DNA of 7,002 nt from Ardenticatenia bacterium (GCA_026983935.1 JALSTC010000782.1:1-7002), one strand, 5' to 3'. Shown: positions 1 through 5,409, counted from the stretch's first letter. Numbers and translations: made by a program. Notes: generated by a model not told the origin, from the letters alone.

Positions 1-1
1 G

Positions 2-673
2 GCGCGTCTGCTTGGCTTCTACTGCGCGGAAGGTTCCGTTGTTTCCAGCAAAAAGCGCCCCAACAGTCATGTGTTAAATTTCGCTTTCTCGCCCGATGAA
101 ACCCACCATGCCGACGAAGTCAAGCGTCTGCTTAAGGAAAAGCTGGGGGTTGAAGCCCAGATCGTCCGGCGCAAAACCACCCTGGCTGTTGTGACCGGCA
201 AAGCCTCCGTTGCCCTGCTGTTCCGCTATCTGTCCGGTAAAGGAGCCGCCGAAAAACATGTACCACAGCAAATCTATGACGCACCCCGCCCGATTGTCGA
301 AGCATTTCTGGATGCATTTGTCGCAGGCGACGGCCATCGCTATACCAACGGTAAAGTGTCCATCACAACCGTTTCCCCTAATCTGGCATATGGTGTCGCA
401 TGGCTGGCTTTGAAGCTGGGTTACCTGCCCTCGCTTTACGACAAACCGGTCACTGCACACGGCCATATTCTGGGCCATGATGTCAACCGGGCACCCCACC
501 AGTACACCATTGTGTGGTACGAAAAACCGTTGAAGCGGCGGATGGTAGAGACAGAGGCCTATTATCTCATTCCTCTGCGTGACGTCACTCTGGAAGACTA
601 TGAAGGCGACGTCTACAACATGGAAGTTGACATCGAGCACAACTACCTAGCGGGGTTCTTTCTGGTCAAAAAC
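2..673 (+). other. Intein (C-terminal part) with LAGLIDADG homing endonuclease domain
   Basis: Two LAGLIDADG-type helices are visible. The first is LLGFYCAEGS at 8-37 and the second FLDAFVAGDG at 305-334, about 99 codons apart, a normal spacing for a monomeric two-motif endonuclease. Each ends in an acidic residue before Gly (Glu in the first, Asp in the second), so the metal-binding pair looks intact. The C-terminal splicing block reads VYNMEVDIEHNYLAGFF, followed by LVKN and then Cys+1. This matches intein blocks F and G, including the block F HNY and the terminal Asn. The penultimate residue is Lys rather than the usual His. Splicing blocks A and B at the N-terminus lie off the left edge. 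Base composition is less GC-rich than the host: two 60-base lines I counted gave 52% and 55%, against 72% for one line of the C-extein. That fits an acquired element. Confidence 0.93.
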
Positions 674-1435
674 TGTCAGAACTGGGACATCTCCCAATTT
701 GGCCGGGACGACCGCGCCGGGCGCGACCCGCTGATCGTTTCCGAGGGCGAACTGATACGGCTGGCCCGGCAGCGTGACGCGGCAGTCGTCGCCAGCACCT
801 ACAATGAGCCGCTGATCACCACGGAATGGGCGGTCAGCATCTTCAAGCAGGCGAAGGCCGCCGGCATGAAAACGGTCTACGTCTCCAACGGCAACGCCAC
901 GCCGGAGGTGCTGGACTACCTGCGCCCGCACCTCGACGCCTACAAGATCGATCTCAAGTCCATGCGGGACAAACCCTACCGGCAGCTTGGCACAGTTCTG
1001 CAGCATGTGCTGGATACCATCGAGATGGTGTACAAGCTCGGCCTGTGGATGGAAGTGGTGACCCTCATCGTGCCCGGCTTCAATGACAGCACCGAGGAGC
1101 TGTGGGACGCAGCACGCTTCCTCGCCGGGATTTCCCCGGATATCCCCTGGCACGTGACGGCCTTCCATCCCGACTACAAGATGCGAGAACCGCCGCGCAC
1201 CACCCTGGACACCCTGATCCGCGCCGCCGAGATCGGCAGCGAGGCCGGGCTGCACTACGTCTACGCGGGCAATGTGCCCGGCGCGGTGGGCGAATGGGAG
1301 AACACCCGCTGCCCGAACTGCGGAACCACCCTCATCCGGCGCTATGGCTTCCATGTGATGGAGAATCGGCTGGCAAAAACGGGCGGCAAATGCCCGGAGT
1401 GCGGCACACCCATCCCCGGCATCTGGACGCGCTGA
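2..1435 (+). CDS. amrS: AmmeMemoRadiSam-type radical SAM enzyme containing an intein (5' partial)
   Basis: The reading frame is open from base 2, so the true start lies upstream. The first part (to 673) is intein. The host protein resumes at the Cys codon 674-676 and runs 253 residues to TGA. The C-extein begins CQNWDISQ, the end of the radical SAM CX3CX2C cluster motif as it appears in AmrS proteins and relatives of pyruvate-formate-lyase activating enzyme. It continues with radical SAM barrel segments (AYKIDLKSM, EVVTLIVPGFNDS, WHVTAFHPDYKM), then GNVPG, and two Cys pairs, CPNC (1310-1321) and CPEC (1391-1402), ending PGIW. That C-terminal Cys-pair ending is typical of AmrS. Family members reductively cleave S-adenosylmethionine using a [4Fe-4S] cluster; the substrate of AmrS is not established to my knowledge. 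The usual partners AMMECR1 and MEMO1 are not in this window. The N-extein with the first two cluster cysteines should lie just upstream of the window. Confidence 0.9.
   Translation, partial: ARLLGFYCAEGSVVSSKKRPNSHVLNFAFSPDETHHADEVKRLLKEKLGVEAQIVRRKTTLAVVTGKASVALLFRYLSGKGAAEKHVPQQIYDAPRPIVEAFLDAFVAGDGHRYTNGKVSITTVSPNLAYGVAWLALKLGYLPSLYDKPVTAHGHILGHDVNRAPHQYTIVWYEKPLKRRMVETEAYYLIPLRDVTLEDYEGDVYNMEVDIEHNYLAGFFLVKNCQNWDISQFGRDDRAGRDPLIVSEGELIRLARQRDAAVVASTYNEPLITTEWAVSIFKQAKAAGMKTVYVSNGNATPEVLDYLRPHLDAYKIDLKSMRDKPYRQLGTVLQHVLDTIEMVYKLGLWMEVVTLIVPGFNDSTEELWDAARFLAGISPDIPWHVTAFHPDYKMREPPRTTLDTLIRAAEIGSEAGLHYVYAGNVPGAVGEWENTRCPNCGTTLIRRYGFHVMENRLAKTGGKCPECGTPIPGIWTR
671..676 (+). other. Intein/C-extein splice junction Asn|Cys
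   Basis: Codon AAC (671-673) gives the terminal Asn of the intein, whose cyclisation releases the intein. TGT (674-676) gives the +1 Cys, which would accept the N-extein in trans-thioesterification. The same Cys starts CQNW and is expected to be the third ligand of the radical SAM [4Fe-4S] cluster in the spliced enzyme. Confidence 0.9.
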
Positions 1436-1523
1436 GGGTTGCCCTCACCGGCTGCCGCATGGTAGAGTGGAAATGATAGAGGTGAGCTTTTATCACATGG
1501 GGTTAGTGAAGGGATAGTCGGAG

Positions 1524-1844
1524 ATGTCCGGGATTATCACGCCGCGCTATAACCTGATGCTCACCTATGACATTGCGCCCGAACAGGAAGAGGCGTTCTA
1601 CCGCTTTGCGCTCAGTGAGTTCGTCCCCGCCATGCAGGGGATGGGCCTGTATCTCATGCGGGCATGGCACACGCTCTACGGGGATTACCCCACCCGCCAG
1701 TCAGAGTACGTGGCGGAAGACCTGGAAACCATCCGGGAGGCGCTGTCAAGCGATGCCTTCCAGGACCTGGAAAGCCGTCTGCTGCACTACGTCACGAACT
1801 ACCACCGCAAGATCGTTCGCTTCAACAACCGCTTTCAGTTTTGA
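1524..1844 (+). CDS. Conserved-looking hypothetical protein, possibly a dimeric alpha/beta-barrel fold
   Basis: This encodes a soluble 106-residue protein with no signal peptide or membrane segment. I do not recognise the family. Its layout is an opening beta-strand (YNLMLTYDI), a helix ending in FVPAMQGMG, a strand region rich in Trp and Tyr (LMRAWHTLYG), a short EYVAEDLETI stretch, then SSDAFQDLESRLLHYV and a basic, aromatic tail. That order resembles small ferredoxin-like dimeric alpha/beta-barrel proteins of the NIPSNAP/ABM kind, but it is a fold guess only. A purine-rich GAAGGG (1508-1513) precedes the ATG at a rather long spacing. It lies 88 bp after the radical SAM gene on the same strand, so co-transcription is possible. 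The reading frame, codon use and clean end before a stem-loop support a real gene. Confidence 0.78.
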   Translation: MSGIITPRYNLMLTYDIAPEQEEAFYRFALSEFVPAMQGMGLYLMRAWHTLYGDYPTRQSEYVAEDLETIREALSSDAFQDLESRLLHYVTNYHRKIVRFNNRFQF

Positions 1845-1853
1845 GCCACCAGC

Positions 1854-1890
1854 CGCCCCGCGCCTTTCACGGAAGGAAACCCGCGGGGCG
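1854..1890. terminator. Stem-loop between convergent genes, possible bidirectional terminator
   Basis: A perfect 9-bp GC-rich inverted repeat, CGCCCCGCG (1854-1862) and CGCGGGGCG (1882-1890), encloses a 19-nt loop. It lies between the stop of the 106-aa gene and the stop of the membrane-protein gene on the other strand, where a shared terminator would be expected. Neither side has a T-run, so factor-independent termination is uncertain. Confidence 0.45.
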
Positions 1891-1901
1891 TGCTGCGTCC
1901 G

Positions 1902-2360
1902 TCAGGCGGCGGACAGCCCCGCCACGCCCAGCAGCGCCCCCAGCATGATCAGGACACTCCAGCCCAGCGCGCCCAACGACATCCAGAACAGCAGGCGGCG
2001 CGGCCTCACGTCCAGCGAAAGCCCCAGCAGCGCCCCTGTCTGTGCGCCCACCGTCATCGGGGCCAGCAGGCCCAGCCCGATCACGCCAAAGCGCCGCCAT
2101 GCCCGACTGATGAGACCGGGAGACGCAGTGCCCGCTTCCTGCTGGCGGCGCTGAAAACGCCGCCGGAACCAGGCACACAGGCGCTCACCCAGCAGCAGCA
2201 TGACCGTCGCCCCGCTGATGTAGCTCAGCGTGGCTGTCGCGACGACAACGACCGGGTGCAGCCCCAGCGCCAGCCCGGCAGGCATGGCGGGCCAGAACGA
2301 AAAGAAAGCCAGCGCGTAAAGACTCGCGACTTTCGGCAGTGAGAGGATCAGGTCTTCCAC
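1902..2360 (-). CDS. Small four-helix membrane protein, possibly related to the COG2426 / small multidrug export family
   Basis: The predicted product is a 152-residue integral membrane protein. Hydrophobic segments lie at about residues 12-34, 36-58, 91-114 and 122-148. An Arg-rich loop (about 60-90, with RRRFQRRQQ) joins helices 2 and 3, and VRPRR joins helices 3 and 4, so both loops are probably cytoplasmic. The Gly/Pro-rich third helix (GLLAPMTVGAQTGALLG) recalls the COG2426 / Sm_multidrug_ex group, whose substrates are unproven, so transport is only a suggestion. I chose the GTG at 2358-2360, because GGGAAG (minus strand, 2367-2372) sits 6 nt before it. The TTG two codons upstream abuts that same sequence and has no spacing. 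The gene lies downstream of the operon terminator at 2411-2441 and is probably transcribed separately, though I found no convincing promoter. Confidence 0.75.
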   Translation of the reverse strand: MEDLILSLPKVASLYALAFFSFWPAMPAGLALGLHPVVVVATATLSYISGATVMLLLGERLCAWFRRRFQRRQQEAGTASPGLISRAWRRFGVIGLGLLAPMTVGAQTGALLGLSLDVRPRRLLFWMSLGALGWSVLIMLGALLGVAGLSAA

Positions 2361-2366
2361 AAACAA

Positions 2367-2372
2367 CTTCCC
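2367..2372 (-). promoter_or_regulatory. Ribosome binding site that decides the membrane-protein start
   Basis: GGGAAG on the minus strand is 6 nt from the GTG at 2358-2360 but directly touches the upstream TTG at 2364-2366. This favours the internal GTG as the true start. Confidence 0.55.
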
Positions 2373-2410
2373 ATAACTCGTGCAGCGTGCGATGGCAATA
2401 TCAATGACTG

Positions 2411-2441
2411 AAAAACACGGGCCGCCCCAAGAGGCCGCCCG
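2411..2441 (-). terminator. Intrinsic terminator of the minus-strand operon
   Basis: On the minus strand, CGGGCGGCC, loop TCTTGG and GGCGGCCCG form a nine-position stem with a single G-G mismatch and a six-base loop. It is followed at once by TGTTTTT. A GC-rich stem with a T-tract is the classic factor-independent layout. It lies 80 nt beyond the nitrilase stop and before the membrane-protein gene, so it separates the two transcripts. Confidence 0.82.
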
Positions 2442-2493
2442 ATACGTTCACGAAACAAGCGGTTCACTGCTGCGCCAACACCAATATAAACAC

Positions 2494-2520
2494 CGCCCGA
2501 AGGCGATCGTTACTGATCGC
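2494..2520 (-). other. Two overlapping small hairpins after the nitrilase stop codon
   Basis: On the minus strand, CGCC-TTCG-GGCG (2494-2505) makes a short stem capped by a C(UUCG)G tetraloop, an unusually stable loop in RNA. It overlaps a second inverted repeat, GCGATC (2503-2508) with GATCGC (2515-2520). The two cannot form fully at once. There is no T-run. They may protect the 3' end or assist termination ahead of the main terminator. Confidence 0.35.
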
Positions 2521-2521
2521 G

Positions 2522-3349
2522 CTACAGATCGAGCTGCGACATGATGTCATCGAGACCGTAGGCCCCGGCGCGGCGGTCTTCGAAGACGGGAATGCGTGCC
2601 CGCGCCTCTTCCACACGATCCAGCTCGATTTCGACGGTATACAACCCCGGCATCGTCCCGGCTTCCAGCACCGTTTCGCCCCAGGGATCAACGATCATCG
2701 AATGGCCGCCAAAAGTCGTCGGCCCTTCATCGGTTTCGGCTTCCCCCACGGTGTTGCAGGCCACCATGAAATACTGGTTCTCTATGGCCCGCGCCGTGAT
2801 CAGGGCGCGCCAGTGGGCAATGCGAGACAGCGGCCATGCCGCGGGCAGCAGCACCAGCCGCGAGCCTTCCACACCATAGCGGCGGAACATCTCCGGGAAG
2901 CGCAGATCGTAGCAGATCGCCATGCCCGTCTTCCCCCAGGGCAGGTCCAGATTGAGCGGGGCCTGCCCGGCATTGAAGCGGCGATCCTCGCCCATCAGCC
3001 GGAAGAGGTGCATCTTGCGGTAGACGCCCACCACCTGCCCGTTGGGCGCAAAGAACGCCGCCGAATTGTTCACGCTGACGCCGCGCTTCTCCGGCATTGA
3101 GCCGACGATGCAGATGTTATGCTGTCTGGCCGCCGTCGAAGTCTGGGCGAAAATACCGCTGTTAAGCGGGCTGGCAAAATCCTGGATGTTCTCCAGCCCA
3201 TAGCCGCATGACCACAACTCCGGGAACAGAACGACCTGCGAGCCGCGTCGGGCCGCTTCCGCGACCATCTGCTGCATCACGTCCATATTGCGGCGCTCAT
3301 TGCCCGTCGCGACTGTCATCTGCGCCAGACTGATGTTAAGCTTCGCCAT
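2522..3349 (-). CDS. Nitrilase-superfamily carbon-nitrogen hydrolase (amidase, Nit2/omega-amidase-like)
   Basis: The gene encodes 275 residues, the normal length for a single-domain member. The catalytic triad is complete: Glu44 in FPELWSCGY, Lys112 in VYRKMHLF and Cys147 in ICYDLRFPE. A further Glu121 in MGEDRRFNAG sits where many members carry their second glutamate. The family hydrolyses amide or nitrile C-N bonds through a Cys-acyl intermediate in the cytoplasm. The YDLRFPE and HWRALITARAIENQYF stretches are typical of the Nit1/Nit2/omega-amidase branch, which acts on small dicarboxylic monoamides or deaminated glutathione. The exact substrate cannot be read from sequence. The ATG at 3347-3349 has AAGGA 12 nt upstream. 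It is the last gene of the minus-strand run, 120 nt after the kinase-like gene, with an inverted repeat in the gap, and it is followed by a clear terminator. Confidence 0.92.
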   Translation of the reverse strand: MAKLNISLAQMTVATGNERRNMDVMQQMVAEAARRGSQVVLFPELWSCGYGLENIQDFASPLNSGIFAQTSTAARQHNICIVGSMPEKRGVSVNNSAAFFAPNGQVVGVYRKMHLFRLMGEDRRFNAGQAPLNLDLPWGKTGMAICYDLRFPEMFRRYGVEGSRLVLLPAAWPLSRIAHWRALITARAIENQYFMVACNTVGEAETDEGPTTFGGHSMIVDPWGETVLEAGTMPGLYTVEIELDRVEEARARIPVFEDRRAGAYGLDDIMSQLDL

Positions 3350-3372
3350 CGCCTGTGTTCGTCCTTTCTTCT

Positions 3373-3420
3373 CACGTGCGTCAGACGCCGCTGCTCACCA
3401 TGCCGCGTCTGACTCGCGTG
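3373..3420 (-). promoter_or_regulatory. Long imperfect inverted repeat in the leader of the nitrilase gene
   Basis: Arms at 3373-3388 and 3405-3420 pair over 16 positions with one mismatch and one G-T. The central 9 bp (GTCAGACGC with GCGTCTGAC) are perfect, and the loop is 16 nt. It sits 23 nt upstream of the nitrilase ATG and just before its Shine-Dalgarno sequence. No T-run follows on either strand, so it is a poor terminator. It could be an operator for a dimeric regulator, an RNA processing site or a translation-modulating leader. Confidence 0.5.
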
Positions 3421-3439
3421 CCTTTGAATCCTGAAGGGT

Positions 3440-3469
3440 AGTCTACACCGATTCCTTACGTGGGGACAA
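3440..3469 (-). promoter_or_regulatory. Weak candidate internal promoter for the nitrilase gene
   Basis: On the minus strand, TTGTCC (3464-3469) is followed after 18 nt by TAGACT (3440-3445). It abuts the stop codon of the kinase-like gene and would place the inverted repeat inside the leader transcript. The match to consensus is only moderate. Confidence 0.25.
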
Positions 3470-4015
3470 TCAGCCCCGATCGAACTCCGGCACGGCCCGC
3501 CAGAAGGCAGCCGCTTCCTCGACGACCTGGTCGGGCGTCAGCAGTGTGGTATCCAGATGCGCCAGCCCCGGCAGCGCCCGCACACGCCACTCCCGCTTGA
3601 GGCGGGCCAGCACAACCGCGCGCACTCCCGGATCATGGAAGCGGTCGCCCTGGTCGGCATGCAGCCGACGCAGGACTTCATTGAGGGCTGTCGTCAGCAC
3701 CAGCGCCACGCCGGCTTCCAGCAGACGTCGGCGGTTGCCCTCATTGAGCATGACCGTCGCGCTGACGGAGATCACCGCGCCGCGCTGCAGGGCCAGCTCC
3801 CGGCAGATTTCGGTTTCCAGCGCCGTCAGGCGTGCCTCGCCAAAAAGCGCCCGCACTTCCCGCGGCGGCATGCCTTCCCGCGCTTCAACCTCGGCGGCAA
3901 TGTCACGCAGCGGCGCGTCAAAAGCGGCGGCAATGCGCTCTGCCACCCGCCGCTTACCCACGCCCATCGTGCCCGCCAGAATCAGGTTGCGGTAAGGTGC
4001 GGCCATGGGGAGCAT
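3470..4015 (-). CDS. Shikimate-kinase-like P-loop protein with degenerate active-site motifs
   Basis: From the ATG at 4013-4015 this is 181 residues, about the length of AroK/AroL. The overall pattern follows shikimate kinase: a P-loop near the N-terminus, EAREGMPPREVRALFGEARLTALE in the substrate region (like the family's AGMSIPEIF..GE..FR..E), and LRRLHADQGDRF near the lid. Key residues are changed, however. The Walker A stretch reads GTMGVGKRR, with Arg22 where Ser or Thr normally contacts the magnesium. The DTD region reads RDIA, and the GGG motif reads SVSAT. Real shikimate kinase activity is therefore doubtful, and another nucleotide-binding role, or no catalysis, is possible. The start overlaps the HAD stop as TGATG, pointing to translational coupling. 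A second ATG at 4004-4006 and a GTG at 4043-4045 are alternative starts. The gene is probably the fourth in the minus-strand operon. Confidence 0.8.
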   Translation of the reverse strand: MLPMAAPYRNLILAGTMGVGKRRVAERIAAAFDAPLRDIAAEVEAREGMPPREVRALFGEARLTALETEICRELALQRGAVISVSATVMLNEGNRRRLLEAGVALVLTTALNEVLRRLHADQGDRFHDPGVRAVVLARLKREWRVRALPGLAHLDTTLLTPDQVVEEAAAFWRAVPEFDRG

Positions 4016-4779
4016 CAAGCGCCGTTCTGCCAGCCGGGATACCACGCATCCAGCAGCGCGGGCAGCCCGTGCAGCGAATGAATGACGGCGTCCGGCGTGA
4101 TCGGGCTGCCGTTGGCCGCTTCTGCGCCGTGCCGGACGCGCAGCACGGCCCGCATCCCCATGCCCTGAGCGCCGCCGATGTCAGCCTCCAGATTATCGCC
4201 GATGAATACCGCTTCCTCCGGCTTCACGCCCAGACAGTCCAGCGCCTGCCGAAAGATGACCGGGTGCGGTTTGAGGTAGCCCACGTCCGCCGAGGACAGG
4301 CGGCAGTCGAACCACTCGACCGGCAGACCCAGACCCCGCAGCTCTTCATCACGCATCCACATCGGCGAATAGGCATTGGTGACCAGCCCCAGCCGCAGGC
4401 CATGCCCGCGCAGCATGACGAGGGTGTCTACCACATCCGGGTAAAGCGTCACACCCGGCATCCCCCGCCAGTCATAGGCCCGCAGGCAGGCCTCCATATC
4501 CAGCCGCTCCGGCGGCACGCCCGCCGCTTCCAGCGCTGCCACCAGCACCCGGCCCATATGCGGTGCATGCAGGTCAAGAGCCGCCTGTGTCCAGGCCAGG
4601 TCTGCACGGCGCTGCACATCCGCGAAAAACGCCTCGAAGTCTTCCAGCGGATATACTTCCTGCCGCACGTAGTCGAGGACGCTGCGCAGGTGCTCGCGCT
4701 CATACTCATACCAGTCCTGCGCACGCGGCTCCCAGTCGAGCAGGGTATCGTCTACATCAAAAATAATCGCCTTGAGCAT
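4015..4779 (-). CDS. HAD-superfamily hydrolase (subfamily IA phosphatase)
   Basis: This 254-residue protein has all four HAD motifs. Motif I is DVDDT with Asp8 and Asp10, motif II is LVTNAYS with Thr134, motif III is YLKPHP with Lys170, and motif IV is GDNLEADIGGA with Asp195 and Asp200. A helical cap lies between motif I and about residue 110, as in subfamily IA. Such enzymes remove phosphate from small metabolites such as phosphoglycolate, sugar phosphates or nucleoside monophosphates through an aspartyl-phosphate. The substrate here is unknown. I chose the ATG at 4777-4779 because AAGG (4786-4789) lies 6 nt before it. The ATG two codons earlier touches that sequence. The frame is open further upstream, but that stretch overlaps the Nudix gene and is not protein-like. 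It follows the Nudix gene by 64 nt and overlaps the kinase-like gene by one base. Confidence 0.9.
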   Translation of the reverse strand: MLKAIIFDVDDTLLDWEPRAQDWYEYEREHLRSVLDYVRQEVYPLEDFEAFFADVQRRADLAWTQAALDLHAPHMGRVLVAALEAAGVPPERLDMEACLRAYDWRGMPGVTLYPDVVDTLVMLRGHGLRLGLVTNAYSPMWMRDEELRGLGLPVEWFDCRLSSADVGYLKPHPVIFRQALDCLGVKPEEAVFIGDNLEADIGGAQGMGMRAVLRVRHGAEAANGSPITPDAVIHSLHGLPALLDAWYPGWQNGA

Positions 4780-4785
4780 GGTCAT

Positions 4786-4789
4786 CCTT
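4786..4789 (-). promoter_or_regulatory. Ribosome binding site that decides the HAD start
   Basis: AAGG on the minus strand is 6 nt before the ATG at 4777-4779 and directly abuts another ATG at 4783-4785. Spacing favours the second, giving a protein beginning MLKAIIFDVDDT. Confidence 0.5.
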
Positions 4790-4843
4790 GTGAGGTTGAA
4801 GTCCGGGAGGAATTGTAACGAATCTGCGGGGATTTTTCCGGCC

Positions 4844-5395
4844 CTATTTCCGTCCGTCCAGCAGTGGAGCGGCGAGCAGCAGGGCCATGACGCTGGTCGC
4901 ATCGTTGATCGCGCCCTCACGGGCCATCGCCAGCGCCCGCGCCGGGGAAACGGCATGCACGGTCATGACCTCGGTCGGCTCGTGGTGGGGCGTGCCGAGT
5001 GTGACTCCGGTCGCCAGGAAAACGTGCGCGTACTCATCACCCAGGCCGTTCATTGTGCTGACCCTCAGCAGCAAACGCCAGTGATCCGCCGTGCCGCCGA
5101 CCTCCTCACGCAGTTCGTCCTGTGCCGCCTGCAGCGGCGACTGCCCGTCCTTGATCCCCCCGGCGGGCAGTTCCCAGCACCACTCGCCCAGCGTATGGCG
5201 GTAGTTGTGGATCAGCACGATCTCGCCTGCCGGGGTGACCGGCACGATCCACACGGCATCGCACTTGTGCACGACGTTGTAGACGCCCTCGCTGCCATCC
5301 GGCAGCCGGAGTCTGTCCTGCCGCACAGCATACCAGGGGCACTCCCACGCAATATGCGACTCGATCAGGGTGAAAGGTGGCCGATCGGTGGTCAT
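4844..5395 (-). CDS. Nudix hydrolase, ADP-ribose pyrophosphatase-like
   Basis: This is a 183-residue single-domain Nudix protein. The run WCWELPAGGI leading into the Nudix box and the later MNGLGDEYAHVFLA segment are typical of the ADP-ribose/ADP-sugar pyrophosphatase (NudF-like) branch, which cleaves ADP-ribose to AMP and ribose 5-phosphate with divalent metal. The box spans residues 79-101. Its catalytic core keeps Glu94, Glu97, Glu98 and Gly100. Two consensus positions differ: the Glu of GX5E is Gln85, and the Arg of REUXEE is Asp93. Metal binding looks possible, but activity or specificity may be changed. The ATG at 5393-5395 is preferred because GGAGG (5405-5409) stands 9 nt upstream. 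The ATG at 5402-5404 directly follows that sequence. The gene starts 27 nt after the GNAT stop and is probably second in the operon. Confidence 0.88.
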   Translation of the reverse strand: MTTDRPPFTLIESHIAWECPWYAVRQDRLRLPDGSEGVYNVVHKCDAVWIVPVTPAGEIVLIHNYRHTLGEWCWELPAGGIKDGQSPLQAAQDELREEVGGTADHWRLLLRVSTMNGLGDEYAHVFLATGVTLGTPHHEPTEVMTVHAVSPARALAMAREGAINDATSVMALLLAAPLLDGRK

Positions 5396-5404
5396 GGTAT
5401 GCAT

Positions 5405-5409
5405 CCTCC
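5405..5409 (-). promoter_or_regulatory. Strong ribosome binding site of the Nudix gene
   Basis: A perfect GGAGG on the minus strand lies in the 27-nt gap between the GNAT stop and the Nudix start. It is 9 nt from the ATG at 5393-5395 and adjacent to an ATG at 5402-5404, so the inner ATG is the better start. Confidence 0.6.

Noticed and set aside
74..640. A 188-codon minus-strand open frame across the intein
   Set aside because: The plus frame carries both LAGLIDADG motifs and splicing blocks. The minus frame shows no recognisable feature.
647..1354. A 235-codon minus-strand open frame across the C-extein
   Set aside because: It is a shadow of the radical SAM domain. Its Gly/His/Val-rich translation has no family resemblance.
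1468..1496. Possible promoter before the 106-aa gene (TGGAAA-N17-TATCAC)
   Set aside because: Each box has only four of six matches and no extended element, so it could easily be chance.
2419..2440. Direct repeat of GGCCGCCC
   Set aside because: The two copies are the arms of the imperfect terminator stem rather than an independent repeat.
3832..4818. A 328-codon open frame on the plus strand
   Set aside because: It is antisense to the HAD and kinase-like genes and has the same low-complexity shadow composition, with no motif or ribosome binding site support.
4780..4956. N-terminal extension of the HAD frame
   Set aside because: It overlaps the Nudix gene, is Arg/Pro/Trp-rich without structure, and a ribosome binding site supports the start at 4779, right before the DVDDT motif.
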